Below are positions 8,838 through 18,600 of a stretch of 34,091 nt of DNA, piece after piece. The position numbers and the translations under genes were made by a program. The DNA comes from UBA5287 sp041672395 (GTDB taxonomy: Bacteria > Bacteroidota > Bacteroidia > Bacteroidales > Dysgonomonadaceae), in contig JBAYZS010000021.1 in the NCBI GenBank assembly GCA_041672395.1, positions 1 through 34,091 on the forward strand. Reading direction: 5' to 3'. The notes below the pieces were generated by a model. That model was given only the letters and a program-made list of their open reading frames with translations, was not told the DNA's origin and did no database searches. Every line of letters starts with the position of its first letter. Position 1 is the stretch's first letter.

Positions 8838-9049
8838 TTTAAATTAAATATCTATATTTTCCCGATAAAATTTTTAACTAATCAGCGATATAAAAATAAC
8901 AAATGCGTCGATTTTCTCCAAATCTAATAGACGAACGGGCTTTTTCTATCTACTAACATAGGTTTTAAGAAGAGAAACAATTATGAATATTAATTGAACT
9001 GTTGGTGTCGCTATTAACATTATTTAAAAGTTTTCTTCTCGTGGGCTTA

Positions 9050-9093
9050 CACTCACCCTCCTCTCACTATGCTCCCACTATGCTCTCACTAAA
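9050..9093 (+). repeat. short 11-bp-phased TCAC repeat (four units)
   Basis: Four tandem degenerate 11-bp units with a C-C-A-C or T-C-A-C core at the same register, for example CTCTCACTATG (9061-9071) and CTCCCACTATG (9072-9082). Bases 9052-9071 are identical to 23482-23501 in a second array. A weaker unit may extend it to 9115. Confidence 0.75.
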
Positions 9094-9210
9094 TTCTAAT
9101 AAAAATCTCAAATTTTCTCGTTTTTAGATTAATGAAATTTAACGTCATACTTTGCCAAATTCATAATGTTTCGCACTCCAACATTTATACAAAACTGATC
9201 TTTTGAGCAT

Positions 9211-9237
9211 AAAAAAGGACGACTCTTAAATCGTCCT
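9211..9237 (-). terminator. rho-independent terminator after the YgbA-like gene
   Basis: On the minus strand, a 7-bp stem AGGACGA/TCGTCCT with an 8-nt loop is followed directly by a run of T residues. It lies 25 bp past the gene's stop codon. Confidence 0.8.
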
Positions 9238-9262
9238 AATTATTATTTTATATGTAATGATA

Positions 9263-9592
9263 CTATAATTTACTCGGTGTGCTTTTGACTTTCTCTCGCT
9301 TCATCTCTTTGATCATATGCCTTATTGCTTCTTTTGGATGAACAAACAACATTCTCGGTCCAGAAAATCGCATTATCTCTTTTATTTTTAATTTCATATC
9401 GCTTTTGTAACAATGAATTGAACATGTTTTACATGTTGGTTTTTCTTCGCCAAAAGGACACTTATCTAGCCGCGTCATCGCGTATGCTTTTATTTCGTAG
9501 CAATCTTTACATAAAACTCCTCGTTTACCATGTTTTGCCTGACAATAAATGTCAATCATTTTTATGACTACTTCTTTTTCTCCTTCGTTCAT
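9263..9592 (-). CDS. ygbA: YgbA-like nitrous oxide-stimulated promoter family protein
   Basis: A 109-residue cysteine-rich cytoplasmic protein matching the YgbA_NO family, which is linked to nitrosative stress in Escherichia coli; its biochemical role is not settled. The family pattern is clear: IYCQAKHG with Cys17, LCKDCYEIKAYAMTRLDKCP with Cys28, Cys31 and Cys45, and KPTCKTCSIHCY with Cys54, Cys57 and Cys61. MRFSGPRMLFVHP follows. The cysteines could bind metal or an Fe-S cluster (inference). Length is normal for the family. The gene is monocistronic, with a near-ideal promoter directly after the alpha-galactosidase stop and a terminator downstream. No neighbouring nitric oxide gene such as hcp or norB is present. 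Confidence 0.9.
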   Translation of the reverse strand: MNEGEKEVVIKMIDIYCQAKHGKRGVLCKDCYEIKAYAMTRLDKCPFGEEKPTCKTCSIHCYKSDMKLKIKEIMRFSGPRMLFVHPKEAIRHMIKEMKREKVKSTPSKL

Positions 9593-9614
9593 ATTTCTCT
9601 TTTCTATGATGTCA

Positions 9615-9645
9615 CAAAAATAACCTTTTTATCGCTTTACTCAAA
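9615..9645 (-). promoter_or_regulatory. ygbA promoter (TTTG-N19-TAttTTTG)
   Basis: The minus strand has TTTG at 9645-9642, a 19-bp spacer and TATTTTTG at 9622-9615. This is a full match to the Bacteroidota housekeeping consensus. It sits between the galactosidase stop and the ygbA ATG. Confidence 0.72.
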
Positions 9646-9647
9646 AT

Positions 9648-11843
9648 CTAAATGGCGTCTATACTGATAACAACACTTGTCCTGCCAAGATTAACACTGG
9701 GGTTAAATCCTACATTCATCAGAAAATCACCACTGTAGGTCTTTGAACTATCTATCGGGGAACGTTGATTATCATATAAATTGATCTCTGTTAGTCTGTA
9801 TGTTTTATTTGAATCTAATCCTTGCAACTTCACTGGTCGCTGCTGGGGATCTCCTACATATCGCCAGTTGCTCAAGTAGTTGAACATCACTGCACTGGAC
9901 TTATCTGCATTCACATACATCAACGATGCCAATTCGTTTTCATAGGGGCTTAACAGTCTATAAAGATCGCCATGCCAAACAATATCCTTGAATTTATTAT
10001 AATTTTGTATGGTCTGCTGACAGAATATCATATCTTTATCACTCAGCTCGTTAGCGCGAATATCAAAACCAAGCTTTCCCATAGATGCTACATCTATTCT
10101 GAATTTTAATGGTTTATTACTCCAATCGGTTACGTGGGCACACATGGTAATCGCGGGATAATAATATGAATAATCCCATTGCAAAAATACTCTCTCTACG
10201 GGATCGGTGTTATCGCTGGGCCAAAATTCCGTGAAATATTTGAAGAGACTATAATCGGATCTGCCGCCTCCGCCTGAGCATAACATAATGGGGACTTCTG
10301 GATATTTGGATCTTAAACGTTTTAATACTTTTTCAAATCCTCTGGTATATTCAACATAAAAGTTGGATTGTGATATCTTTTTCTTTTCTAAATACTTTGA
10401 ATGACCATTGAAAATGGGCGCGTTACAATCCCATTTAATAAAGGCTAAGGATGGATTCTCTGTGAAAAGCTTATCTACAATACCAAACACATAATCTTGT
10501 ACTTCGGGATTGGTCAAATCTAAAACTAACTGATTACGGTAATAAACTTCTGGTCTATCTTCCTGCCTTAACACCCAATCGAGATGATTCTCGTATAACT
10601 CACTCTTGGGATTAACCATTTCGGCTTCAATCCAAATACCAAACTTTAACCCTTTTTTAGTGGCTTCTTCAACTAAATAGGGTATTCCGTCTGGTAATTT
10701 ACTCTTGTTTACTTCCCAATCACCTAAACCGGCTTTGTCGTTATCTCTGGGATATTTATTGCCAAACCATCCGTCGTCAAGCAAAAACAAGTCGACGCCC
10801 ATCTTTTTGGCTCCATCAAACAAACCGACTAACTTCTCTTGATTAAAACCAAAATATGTGGCTTCCCAATTATTCAACAGGGTTAACCTATCACCTTGTC
10901 CATCTAATAGGACGTTGTTTCGTAACCATGTTTGCAAATTCCTACTGCCTTTACCCATTCCTTCGAATGATACAGTATAAACAAAATGGGGTGTTTCAAA
11001 CTGAACATTTGGTTCCAGTTGATAGCTTGATTGGAAGGGATTAATCCCTGCAACTATATGCATGTTCTTATGTGAATCGGTTTCAAATTGTAATGAAAAG
11101 TTACCGTTCCATGCAATCTGACCCATCATTACTGTACCGCTATTTTCTGTAGCTTGCCCGTCTATCGAAAGCATAAAGTTTGGTGATGTATTAAGATTCT
11201 CTCGTGTGCCTAATCGTGTTTGAATGGTGTGCATCCCTTGTTGGAGATGTGTGTGAGCGGGTTGCATCTCTTTTGCCCACGACCCGTTATAACTGGTCAG
11301 ATAATAATCTTTGTTGTATAGATATAGATTGGCTGAGGCATATTTGTTAAGGGTCACTCGTCCTTTCTCAGTATGACGAATTACTGTCCATTGCTCAATT
11401 ACATCATTTTCGTTCCACGATTTATAATTAATATCGACATAAAAAGAGTAAACAGGATCTTTTAATGTGATTGTTGTTAGCGTTGCTCCATCAGCAGTGG
11501 TTGTAGTTTTATGATTTTCATAGACTAAGTCTAAAGAATTATTTCCATCTGTATGCATCACCGCAATCGAGGGTTCAATGAAGTTATGAATGCCGGCAAC
11601 AGAAAATGCATAGTTGTTTGTATTTGAATTTTCACTACCTAAATTATGAACGTTTCCACTAATCTCATATTCGGATTGATTCTTTAATTTCTTACCTGTG
11701 TGAATGATCCTCAAATGCTTATCGTTATCTGTTTGAAGTACAACGGATACATTGTTTGTTTCAATGGGAATAGTGACTTTTTGAGCGAATATGACATTAA
11801 TAAATAATGATAATAATACTGCTGTAAACAATATGTTTTTCAT
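9648..11843 (-). CDS. secreted alpha-galactosidase, glycoside hydrolase family 36
   Basis: A 731-residue enzyme that would release terminal alpha-galactose from oligosaccharides. A signal peptide ends near VIFAQ (about residue 21), indicating periplasmic or exported location. An N-terminal beta-sandwich precedes the (beta/alpha)8 catalytic domain. The catalytic domain shows LLDDGWFG, KFGIWIEAEMVNP, the nucleophile motif FIKWDCN (Asp472) and the acid/base motif FWPSDNTDP (Asp544). The spacing fits GH36. CSGGGGRSD is also characteristic. The ATG at 11843 has a good AAAGGA ribosome-binding site. No transporter, SusCD pair or regulator is adjacent, so the gene is an isolated glycosidase. A palindrome upstream of the promoter suggests regulated expression. 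Confidence 0.93.
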   Translation of the reverse strand: MKNILFTAVLLSLFINVIFAQKVTIPIETNNVSVVLQTDNDKHLRIIHTGKKLKNQSEYEISGNVHNLGSENSNTNNYAFSVAGIHNFIEPSIAVMHTDGNNSLDLVYENHKTTTTADGATLTTITLKDPVYSFYVDINYKSWNENDVIEQWTVIRHTEKGRVTLNKYASANLYLYNKDYYLTSYNGSWAKEMQPAHTHLQQGMHTIQTRLGTRENLNTSPNFMLSIDGQATENSGTVMMGQIAWNGNFSLQFETDSHKNMHIVAGINPFQSSYQLEPNVQFETPHFVYTVSFEGMGKGSRNLQTWLRNNVLLDGQGDRLTLLNNWEATYFGFNQEKLVGLFDGAKKMGVDLFLLDDGWFGNKYPRDNDKAGLGDWEVNKSKLPDGIPYLVEEATKKGLKFGIWIEAEMVNPKSELYENHLDWVLRQEDRPEVYYRNQLVLDLTNPEVQDYVFGIVDKLFTENPSLAFIKWDCNAPIFNGHSKYLEKKKISQSNFYVEYTRGFEKVLKRLRSKYPEVPIMLCSGGGGRSDYSLFKYFTEFWPSDNTDPVERVFLQWDYSYYYPAITMCAHVTDWSNKPLKFRIDVASMGKLGFDIRANELSDKDMIFCQQTIQNYNKFKDIVWHGDLYRLLSPYENELASLMYVNADKSSAVMFNYLSNWRYVGDPQQRPVKLQGLDSNKTYRLTEINLYDNQRSPIDSSKTYSGDFLMNVGFNPSVNLGRTSVVISIDAI

Positions 11844-11890
11844 CGTAATCCTTTTTTTATGTTATTAAACTATTTAAATTTATATTGTTG

Positions 11891-11898
11891 CAAATATA
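11891..11898 (-). promoter_or_regulatory. alpha-galactosidase promoter, -7 box
   Basis: The minus strand reads TATATTTG, an exact TAnnTTTG match 48 bp upstream of the ATG at 11843. The expected -33 position reads TAAA, a weak box, consistent with a need for activation. Confidence 0.55.
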
Positions 11899-11921
11899 CT
11901 AAATCTTTTAATCAATCTTTA

Positions 11922-11937
11922 AAAGAGTAAACTCTTT
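11922..11937. promoter_or_regulatory. palindrome, candidate operator for the alpha-galactosidase gene
   Basis: Arms AAAGAGT (11922-11928) and ACTCTTT (11931-11937) with a 2-bp centre. It lies just upstream of the expected -33 position of the galactosidase promoter, in the divergent spacer with serA. Position and symmetry suggest an activator site, but this is inference. Confidence 0.35.
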
Positions 11938-12026
11938 AATCTAATGAATTAAACATAGATTAATCAATTTTTTAATACAATTTGTTCAATAATTATTATT
12001 TTCTGCAACTAATTTCTAAAATTTAG

Positions 12027-12034
12027 TATCTTTG
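12027..12034 (+). promoter_or_regulatory. serA promoter, -7 box
   Basis: TATCTTTG matches TAnnTTTG 30 bp upstream of the serA ATG. No strong -33 box is seen (TTCTGC at 12001-12006 is the nearest). Confidence 0.55.
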
Positions 12035-12063
12035 CGTTTCATTTTTACATTTTATTATTCAAA

Positions 12064-13227
12064 ATGAATAGATATCAGATTAAAACCATCAATAAAATCT
12101 CTAAAAAGGGGTTGGACAAATTTGGCGCTGATTATTCAATCAGCAACGAAGTAGAAGAACCGGATGCAATCTTGGTTCGTAGTGCATCAATGCATGACAT
12201 GGAGCTTCCAACGAGTTTGCATTGTATTTCTCGCGCAGGAGCCGGAGTTAATAACATTCCCGTTGAAAAATGTGCCGAAAAAGGTATCGTTGTTTTCAAT
12301 GCTCCTGGGGCAAATGCTAATGCTGTAAAAGAACTGGCTATTACAGCTTTACTAATTTCTTCCCGTAAAATTGTTGATGGAATCCTTTGGACTAAAACAC
12401 TATCGGGCAACGATATTGCAAAACAGGTTGAAAAAGGAAAGTCTCAGTTTGTTGGTCCGGAACTTAGAGGCAAAGTCTTGGGTGTTCTTGGATTAGGGGC
12501 AATTGGAGCCAAAGTAGCAAATACTGCTGTAAATCTTGATATGGAGGTCTTGGGATATGATCCTTTTATCTCAATTGATGCTGCATGGGGATTATCGACT
12601 TCTGTGAAAAGAGCCAAGGATCTGAAAACTATATTTGACAAATGTGATTACATTACTTTGCATCTACCCCTGACTGATGAAACTAAAGAAATGCTAAATA
12701 AAGAAACATTTGCTCAAATGAGAAAAGGGGTTCGTATTATTAATCTTTCAAGAGGTGAACTTGTAAATGATGATGATATGAAGGCTGCTTTGGAAGAAGG
12801 ACGCGTAAATAATTATGTTACGGACTTCCCTGACGAGAAACTACTGAATGTGCCGGGAGTGATTTCAATTCCTCATTTGGGAGCATCTACTCCGGAAAGT
12901 GAAGATAATTCAGCAGTTATGGTTGTACTGGAAACTAAAGATTTCTTGGAGAACGGGAATATTAAAAACTCTGTAAACTTCCCAAACTGCGAAATGGGAA
13001 TTTGTGAGACGGAACATCGTATTACAATTGCTCACAGAAATATACCTAAAATGCTTGGTCGAATTTCTTCTGTTTTGTCTGAACAAGGTGCCAACATTGC
13101 AAACATGATTAATAAAAGTCGCGGAAATTATGCTTACACCATAATCGATGCTGAAGAAATAATCACTAGTGAAAATGTGCAAAAGATACAAGATATCGAA
13201 GGAGTGTTGAAAGTAAGGGTTATTTAA
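12064..13227 (+). CDS. serA: D-3-phosphoglycerate dehydrogenase, short form with ACT domain
   Basis: A 387-residue NAD-dependent enzyme for the first step of serine synthesis (3-phosphoglycerate to 3-phosphohydroxypyruvate). The D-isomer 2-hydroxyacid dehydrogenase fold is evident: VLGLGAIGAKVAN (nucleotide binding), NLSRGELV with Arg230, DFPDEK with Glu258, and IPHLGASTPES with His271. The C-terminal 70 residues form an ACT domain (HRNIPKMLGRISSVLSEQGANI), a likely allosteric or oligomerisation module. serC, often adjacent to serA in related genomes, is not here. The gene is monocistronic, bounded by a TATCTTTG promoter box and a strong terminator, and is divergent from the alpha-galactosidase gene. 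ATG 12064 is the only start that keeps the N-terminal strand. Confidence 0.92.
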   Translation: MNRYQIKTINKISKKGLDKFGADYSISNEVEEPDAILVRSASMHDMELPTSLHCISRAGAGVNNIPVEKCAEKGIVVFNAPGANANAVKELAITALLISSRKIVDGILWTKTLSGNDIAKQVEKGKSQFVGPELRGKVLGVLGLGAIGAKVANTAVNLDMEVLGYDPFISIDAAWGLSTSVKRAKDLKTIFDKCDYITLHLPLTDETKEMLNKETFAQMRKGVRIINLSRGELVNDDDMKAALEEGRVNNYVTDFPDEKLLNVPGVISIPHLGASTPESEDNSAVMVVLETKDFLENGNIKNSVNFPNCEMGICETEHRITIAHRNIPKMLGRISSVLSEQGANIANMINKSRGNYAYTIIDAEEIITSENVQKIQDIEGVLKVRVI

Positions 13228-13279
13228 TGTTTTCAACTATTTACTCTTTAAATGGTTGATTTATTGATAAAATACAATC

Positions 13280-13324
13280 TATAAATTACAAAGGACGCAT
13301 TAATTGCGTCCTTTGTAATTTATA
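13280..13324. terminator. bidirectional terminator between serA and tamL
   Basis: A perfect 20-bp inverted repeat (13280-13299 and 13305-13324) with a 5-nt loop TTAAT. The GC-rich centre GGACGCA/TGCGTCC is flanked by AT-rich ends that supply T-runs in both directions. It sits between the convergent serA and tamL stops. Confidence 0.85.
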
Positions 13325-13353
13325 TTAGGTTCAAAACAGATTCTTCAGTTTCA

Positions 13354-15678
13354 TCAAAACGGATATCCAATTGCAAAGTGGAATGCAAAATCACGTTTGA
13401 AGTTTGGGTCAAAAATTGTCCATCTGTTTCCTAAAGGTCTTGCCGGATTATGTGCTTTCATACCAGTATCTAATCGTAACAGCAAGAATTTCAGATCCAT
13501 ACGTAATCCTAATCCGTAAGAAACTGCTAACTCCTTATAGAAATCATTGAATTCAAAATACCCCCCCGCTTGTCTATCGTAATCTTTTATTGTCCAAATA
13601 TTTCCTGCATCGATAAAGCCTGCCAGCTCAAACATTGGTGTTACCTTTCTCCTGTATTCAATACTCAAATCAATTTTAATATCACCTGTTTTATTTACAA
13701 AATCATACCCGAGCGTGTCAACAGAATAGGAGCCTGGACCTAATGTTCTTGTACTCCAGCCTCTTACGCTGTTTGCACCACCTCCAAAATATCGTTTTTC
13801 AAATGGTAATACAACAGAATTTCCATATGGATACGCCACTCCCAATGCTATATGACCTGCAATTGTTTTATTTTCGTCTATGACATAATGTGGTGCAAAA
13901 TCTAAATCCCCCTTTACGTATTCTGCATAGGGAATCTTAAAGATTACCTTTTGATTATTTTCATTTGTTTTGTTTCCAAATAATGGTGAAACTAATCTAG
14001 GCAACCAACCCGCAACTTCAATGCCGGCTCTCATCCTAAAAGGTAGTGTCGGAATATGTCTAAAACCAATATTAGAGAAAGATACACTATATGAACTAAA
14101 TGCAATAAACTGGTTTTCATAGCTATATTTGAGAATATAATTTGTGCTGTCATTCAGATATTGAGTTTTAAATAAATCAGATACCCAAGGCATGCGCACA
14201 TAGGTAATATTCATAGGATTAAGTACATATGATAAATTCCAGTCGTTAGAGGACCATTGAAAACGAGAAGATAGACTGAAAAATTGTCTGAGATATTCTG
14301 GCCTTTTTTGATAATTCAAACCAATTGAAAAGTCGGTAATTGACGAATTTTGATTTTGTAACCTTTTTAGTTGCCAAGGAAGCAATAGCTGTGGAACAGA
14401 CAAAAACACCTCACCACCATATTCATAGTAACTTTGATCCAATAAATTGCGACTATCTGCTGCTGTCATATATTCATAAGCACCATTTAACCTAAACCTT
14501 AATCTTTCTCCTCTACGAAATATGTTTCTATGTTCATAGGTGATGTTGGCTGCAAGACCCAGATCACCAGCCGAATTAGTACCATCTATACCGAACTGAA
14601 GATAATGCAAATTGCCGGGTATGAGACTAATATTGGCATCCAGATAATTTGAATCGTTTCGTTCAACAGGAGTCAGCTCAATATTTGATTGCTTAACAGA
14701 ACCTAAAGCATTCAGTGACGCATAAGTTCTTTCCAGTATTCTATCAGTATATAATCGATTGGGTCTCAAATAGGTATTGTAATAAATTGCTTGCGGATGC
14801 ATATAAATATCTTTTTTAGATATCACATTGATTCCACGAAAGTTAACAGTATCAAGTCGACCAAGTGAGCCTTCTTCAACCATTGTTTTATCAATACCAT
14901 TGAACACATTTACATTACCAATAAAATATTGTTTGTGCAAAGACGTGTCGTTAGGATTATACAATCCAAGAATCAATTTTACTTCATGATCACCTGAAGT
15001 TGTATCAGCCAAATAATAGAAGTTGTCTTTAGAAAAGTTGTAATAGCCATTGTTTTTCAACGTGTTGATCATCTCATTTCTGGCAATATCCAATATTTCC
15101 AAATCAAAGTTTTTACCAACCTCAACAATATTTAATTTGTTTTCCTTTTTAAGGATATTATAAATTGTTGTATCCACAGAATGAATAGTATCAGTAAACG
15201 ATTGAATTTTATGAGGAATATTCGCTATTACCAAGTAACTAACATCAGCTTTTTTATCCATTAGAACCACATTGGTATCTACTTCTGCATTTAGGTATCC
15301 TTTATTATTCATCTGCATTCGAATTTGTTCTGCAGAAATTGAAGTCAATCTATCGCTATACAATACCGGCGGTTCTCCCCATTTACGCAATCTTCTGTTA
15401 ATCCAGGTAGAATCATTTTTTGGAATGTTATACAACTTAAGTTTAGCCTTACCCAAAACCGGAATCGAAGTATTAGGTTTTTGACGAAGATAAGGTTTGA
15501 GATTGTTTTCCTTTATATCTTTTGAGTCTTTAATATCTATCTCCACATTGTTAAGCAGATAACTACCTTCAGGAACTCTTTTTGTAACATCACATGCTAC
15601 AAAAAGTAATGCCAAAACAATGATAACCAAAGTTCTGGTAGTAAATGACATATTAATTAATTTCAGCATTCTATTCAT
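13354..15678 (-). CDS. tamL: TamL-type outer-membrane lipoprotein, BamA/TamA family
   Basis: A 774-residue BamA/TamA-family protein that, with TamB, forms the translocation and assembly module. An N-terminal lipobox (LLFVAC) makes it a lipoprotein, as in the Bacteroidota TamL form. POTRA-like repeats follow, then a 16-strand-type barrel with GGGANSVRGW, the equivalent of the conserved lid-loop VRGF motif. It ends in Phe (AIGYPF), as outer-membrane barrels do. The open frame extends upstream to 15795, but that part has no signal. I chose ATG 15678 (MNRMLKLI), preceded by a purine-rich AAGAAAAGAAG and overlapping the tamB stop by 8 bp; ATG 15669 is an alternative. It is coupled to tamB and ends at the shared terminator. 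Confidence 0.9.
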   Translation of the reverse strand: MNRMLKLINMSFTTRTLVIIVLALLFVACDVTKRVPEGSYLLNNVEIDIKDSKDIKENNLKPYLRQKPNTSIPVLGKAKLKLYNIPKNDSTWINRRLRKWGEPPVLYSDRLTSISAEQIRMQMNNKGYLNAEVDTNVVLMDKKADVSYLVIANIPHKIQSFTDTIHSVDTTIYNILKKENKLNIVEVGKNFDLEILDIARNEMINTLKNNGYYNFSKDNFYYLADTTSGDHEVKLILGLYNPNDTSLHKQYFIGNVNVFNGIDKTMVEEGSLGRLDTVNFRGINVISKKDIYMHPQAIYYNTYLRPNRLYTDRILERTYASLNALGSVKQSNIELTPVERNDSNYLDANISLIPGNLHYLQFGIDGTNSAGDLGLAANITYEHRNIFRRGERLRFRLNGAYEYMTAADSRNLLDQSYYEYGGEVFLSVPQLLLPWQLKRLQNQNSSITDFSIGLNYQKRPEYLRQFFSLSSRFQWSSNDWNLSYVLNPMNITYVRMPWVSDLFKTQYLNDSTNYILKYSYENQFIAFSSYSVSFSNIGFRHIPTLPFRMRAGIEVAGWLPRLVSPLFGNKTNENNQKVIFKIPYAEYVKGDLDFAPHYVIDENKTIAGHIALGVAYPYGNSVVLPFEKRYFGGGANSVRGWSTRTLGPGSYSVDTLGYDFVNKTGDIKIDLSIEYRRKVTPMFELAGFIDAGNIWTIKDYDRQAGGYFEFNDFYKELAVSYGLGLRMDLKFLLLRLDTGMKAHNPARPLGNRWTIFDPNFKRDFAFHFAIGYPF

Positions 15679-18600
15679 CTTCTTTTCTTCTGAAATTAAA
15701 CATAAAAAGATCATTAAAAGTTTTCCCTTCTTTTGTAACAACCACACCTGCTCCTTGCGTGAACGGTGCTTTTTTATAAAAACGTTCATTTGCACGATTA
15801 TAAGCCCTGATCATCAACCAGTTATTAATATCATATTCAAGTTCAAATTCACCCATAAATGCAGATTGATTAACCAGCATTGCATTATTTCCATAACTTA
15901 AGTTTGTAGTAATACGTAATCTGTCGTCAAGTAAACTTGTTGCAATATCTACACCCATTCGTACAGTATTAAAATCACCGTTCAAAGTTTCCATATTTGT
16001 ATTCACCGACCAGTTGTCGCTTAATGAGCCGGCAAAAAGAGCATCCAAACCTTTTGTCAAAGCACTTGTTGCAACTGAAGTAAACATATTTGTGCCAAAA
16101 TTCGAATTGGTTGAACCGAAAGAAGACATAAAGTTTCCGGTGGTAACTAAATAAGCAAATTGTCTAATCCTTTGCTCATCAGTATTGATTAAACTGTTTA
16201 CTTTTTGACGAATATCGTCCGAAGCATCAGGCAGTTCAATCTTATAGTTCAATTTCATACTTTCCAGATCCCCTGATATTTCCAGCACCGCGTCAACTGG
16301 TACCCTTGTAGCAGATAGATCTGTTGAATATTTGAAAGTTTCACTTAAAGCAGATAGATCAGCCTTTACCCTATTATAAGCAGTAACGTTAAACCTCGTA
16401 TTCATTGGATCACCAATTAAAGTAATTGTGCTTCCATTTCGAATACCAAAATTTATACTTTTTAAACCTTGCAAATTATAATGGAAATTACCTTCCTGAG
16501 CAATGTAATCGCCATAAATTGTGATTGGAGGTTCAGATTTATTATTATAATTGAGATTAAGTTCTCCTGTACCCCTTATTTTCAGCGCATTACCATTTGT
16601 TGGATTCAAAATGACACCCATTTCCAATCCAGGGTTCAATTCAATAAACCCTCTTATACTTATAGGCATACTTGTATTTGAAGATGATCTTTGTCCTATT
16701 TTTTTATCTTTATTCTTATTAAGAAACGAAAGCGAATCAACTTCTTGCGGTGTATTAACATAAATAACCCCTCCATAAGTATTTGCCTGTGCAGATTGTG
16801 GCAAAACAACCATAACATTTGAAGCACTCTCATTTGTTAAATTTGCGTCGCCAAAGATACCCCTTGAAGAACCAACCACATTAACATCACCCGATAATTT
16901 CAGATTCCCATAAGCCATTAAATCAGTTCTGTCTTCATTATTAAGGAGTAGAAAATCATTTAACCTTATTTTCGCATTATAGTTCATTTTTCCGAAGTTA
17001 GCATGTGTAAGTGCAACATTTATTACAGCTGTATTATTATTGTTATCTCTGATAACCAAATTATTCAACCCAATGTTATCATTGTCAACATGAATAGTAT
17101 CAGAAATCCGATATGTGACATTAGAATAAGCAATTTTCATCAGACCCTCTTCAATTCCCAGCCACCCTTCAACAACTGGTTGTGAAATTTTCCCAGAAAT
17201 ATTAATATCTGAATTTAATGTTCCTGATAATTCACTAAACAACTCTTTAGCAAAAGGTTGAGTCCAGTTTAAAGGTAATTTATCAATTCGAATATCTAAA
17301 TCCAACGGATCAATACCATTTGTAGGAACAAATCCATTAACATCCAAGTTATTTATATCGCGATTTACCAGAACAGCATTCAGATCGAACCCCGTTATCT
17401 CACTGTTAGTATTTCCTTCCACAATAAATGAACCAATATTCTCTTTATAAACCGTAATACTATCAATTCTAAAATTATCTGTTTTGATAATTGGTTCGTT
17501 TAATGCTTGAGCAATTGTGATGCCACCATTTATTAATCCATTGATATTCGCAATATTAAGGATACTCAATAAATTTCCCAGTTCAGTATTATTAAAATAT
17601 GCCCGAATCCTATCATCCGCATTTTTCGATGCCACCCCATCGACACCTAATAACAACATATTATTTTCTGAAATAATAAAATTGTTGATTACAATTCTGT
17701 CTGTAGAATACACAATATCAGACGAATTGATTACAAGATTTTTGTTATTAAACATCAGATTAGAAGGAAGCAATTTCAAATTAATGCCAAACTGATCATT
17801 CATATCTCTGAAGAAACCTCCAGCAATTTGAATATTACCCGTTCCGTCTCCCACTCCATTACTGATGGTCAAAGCTAAATTATTCAATGCCGAGTCGAGT
17901 TTAGCCACTGTATTCAGTCGTGCATTTATATAGCCATCAGCTTGAACCAAGTATGTATTTGCATCAATGTTTATTCCCGTAACAGTATCCGTAATAAAAT
18001 TCACCCGAGTTTCGCGAATATCATTTTTACCAAACATAAATCTTGGCAGGTAGGCATCAATTGTAAGAACATCCGACTTATCAAAATCTACATGTCCATT
18101 AATAGTTGCCGGTTCAACATTATAAAAAGGCAGTTTCAGAGCAAAAGAAAAATCCTCCGTGTTCTTCAATTTCAGATTGAATTGAAACGCATTTTTTCCC
18201 GATTCAGATTTATTATTTTCAGGAGCTTTTACTAAAGAAGGCAGATGCTTGTTTAACTCCCTCATCAAATCATTTGCTACCGTAGCAAAACTAAGATTTC
18301 CAGATATATCCCCTTCAAGAATAGAAGATAAAAAAGCTATTTTTCTTGTCCCGGATTCTTCAATTAAAGACTGTAAATATAGCGGTCCCGGATTATAAAT
18401 GAAATTAGTATCAGAAAAAGAAGTACTATCCAAAACCAGTGTACCAGTTAAATCGTCAATTGTTGAGCCTTTCATGTGCATATCAATACTTGTTACCAGA
18501 GATGGATTTTGCCAACCATCGCCCGATAAGAAAGGTTTCAAGTCCAATCTATCAATATTTCCGGTTACATCAATGCTCATATTTTCGCCAAAAGTGAAAT

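Larger units (their letters stand above)
8838..9262. other. intergenic region without a gene
   Basis: A 425-bp gap between the barrel-protein start and the YgbA-like gene stop. It holds the ygbA terminator (9211-9237) and an 11-bp-periodic TCAC repeat (9050-9093). No convincing TAnnTTTG promoter for the barrel gene was found, and no plausible small ORF was seen. Confidence 0.6.

Noticed and set aside
9608..9622. Complete CRP/HcpR-type operator at the ygbA start
   Set aside because: Only one half-site (TTGTGA) is present; the partner half does not match at the expected spacing.
15679..15795. Upstream extension of the tamL frame
   Set aside because: The extension lies within the tamB coding sequence and puts 39 residues before the lipoprotein signal; ATG 15678 gives a proper lipobox N terminus.
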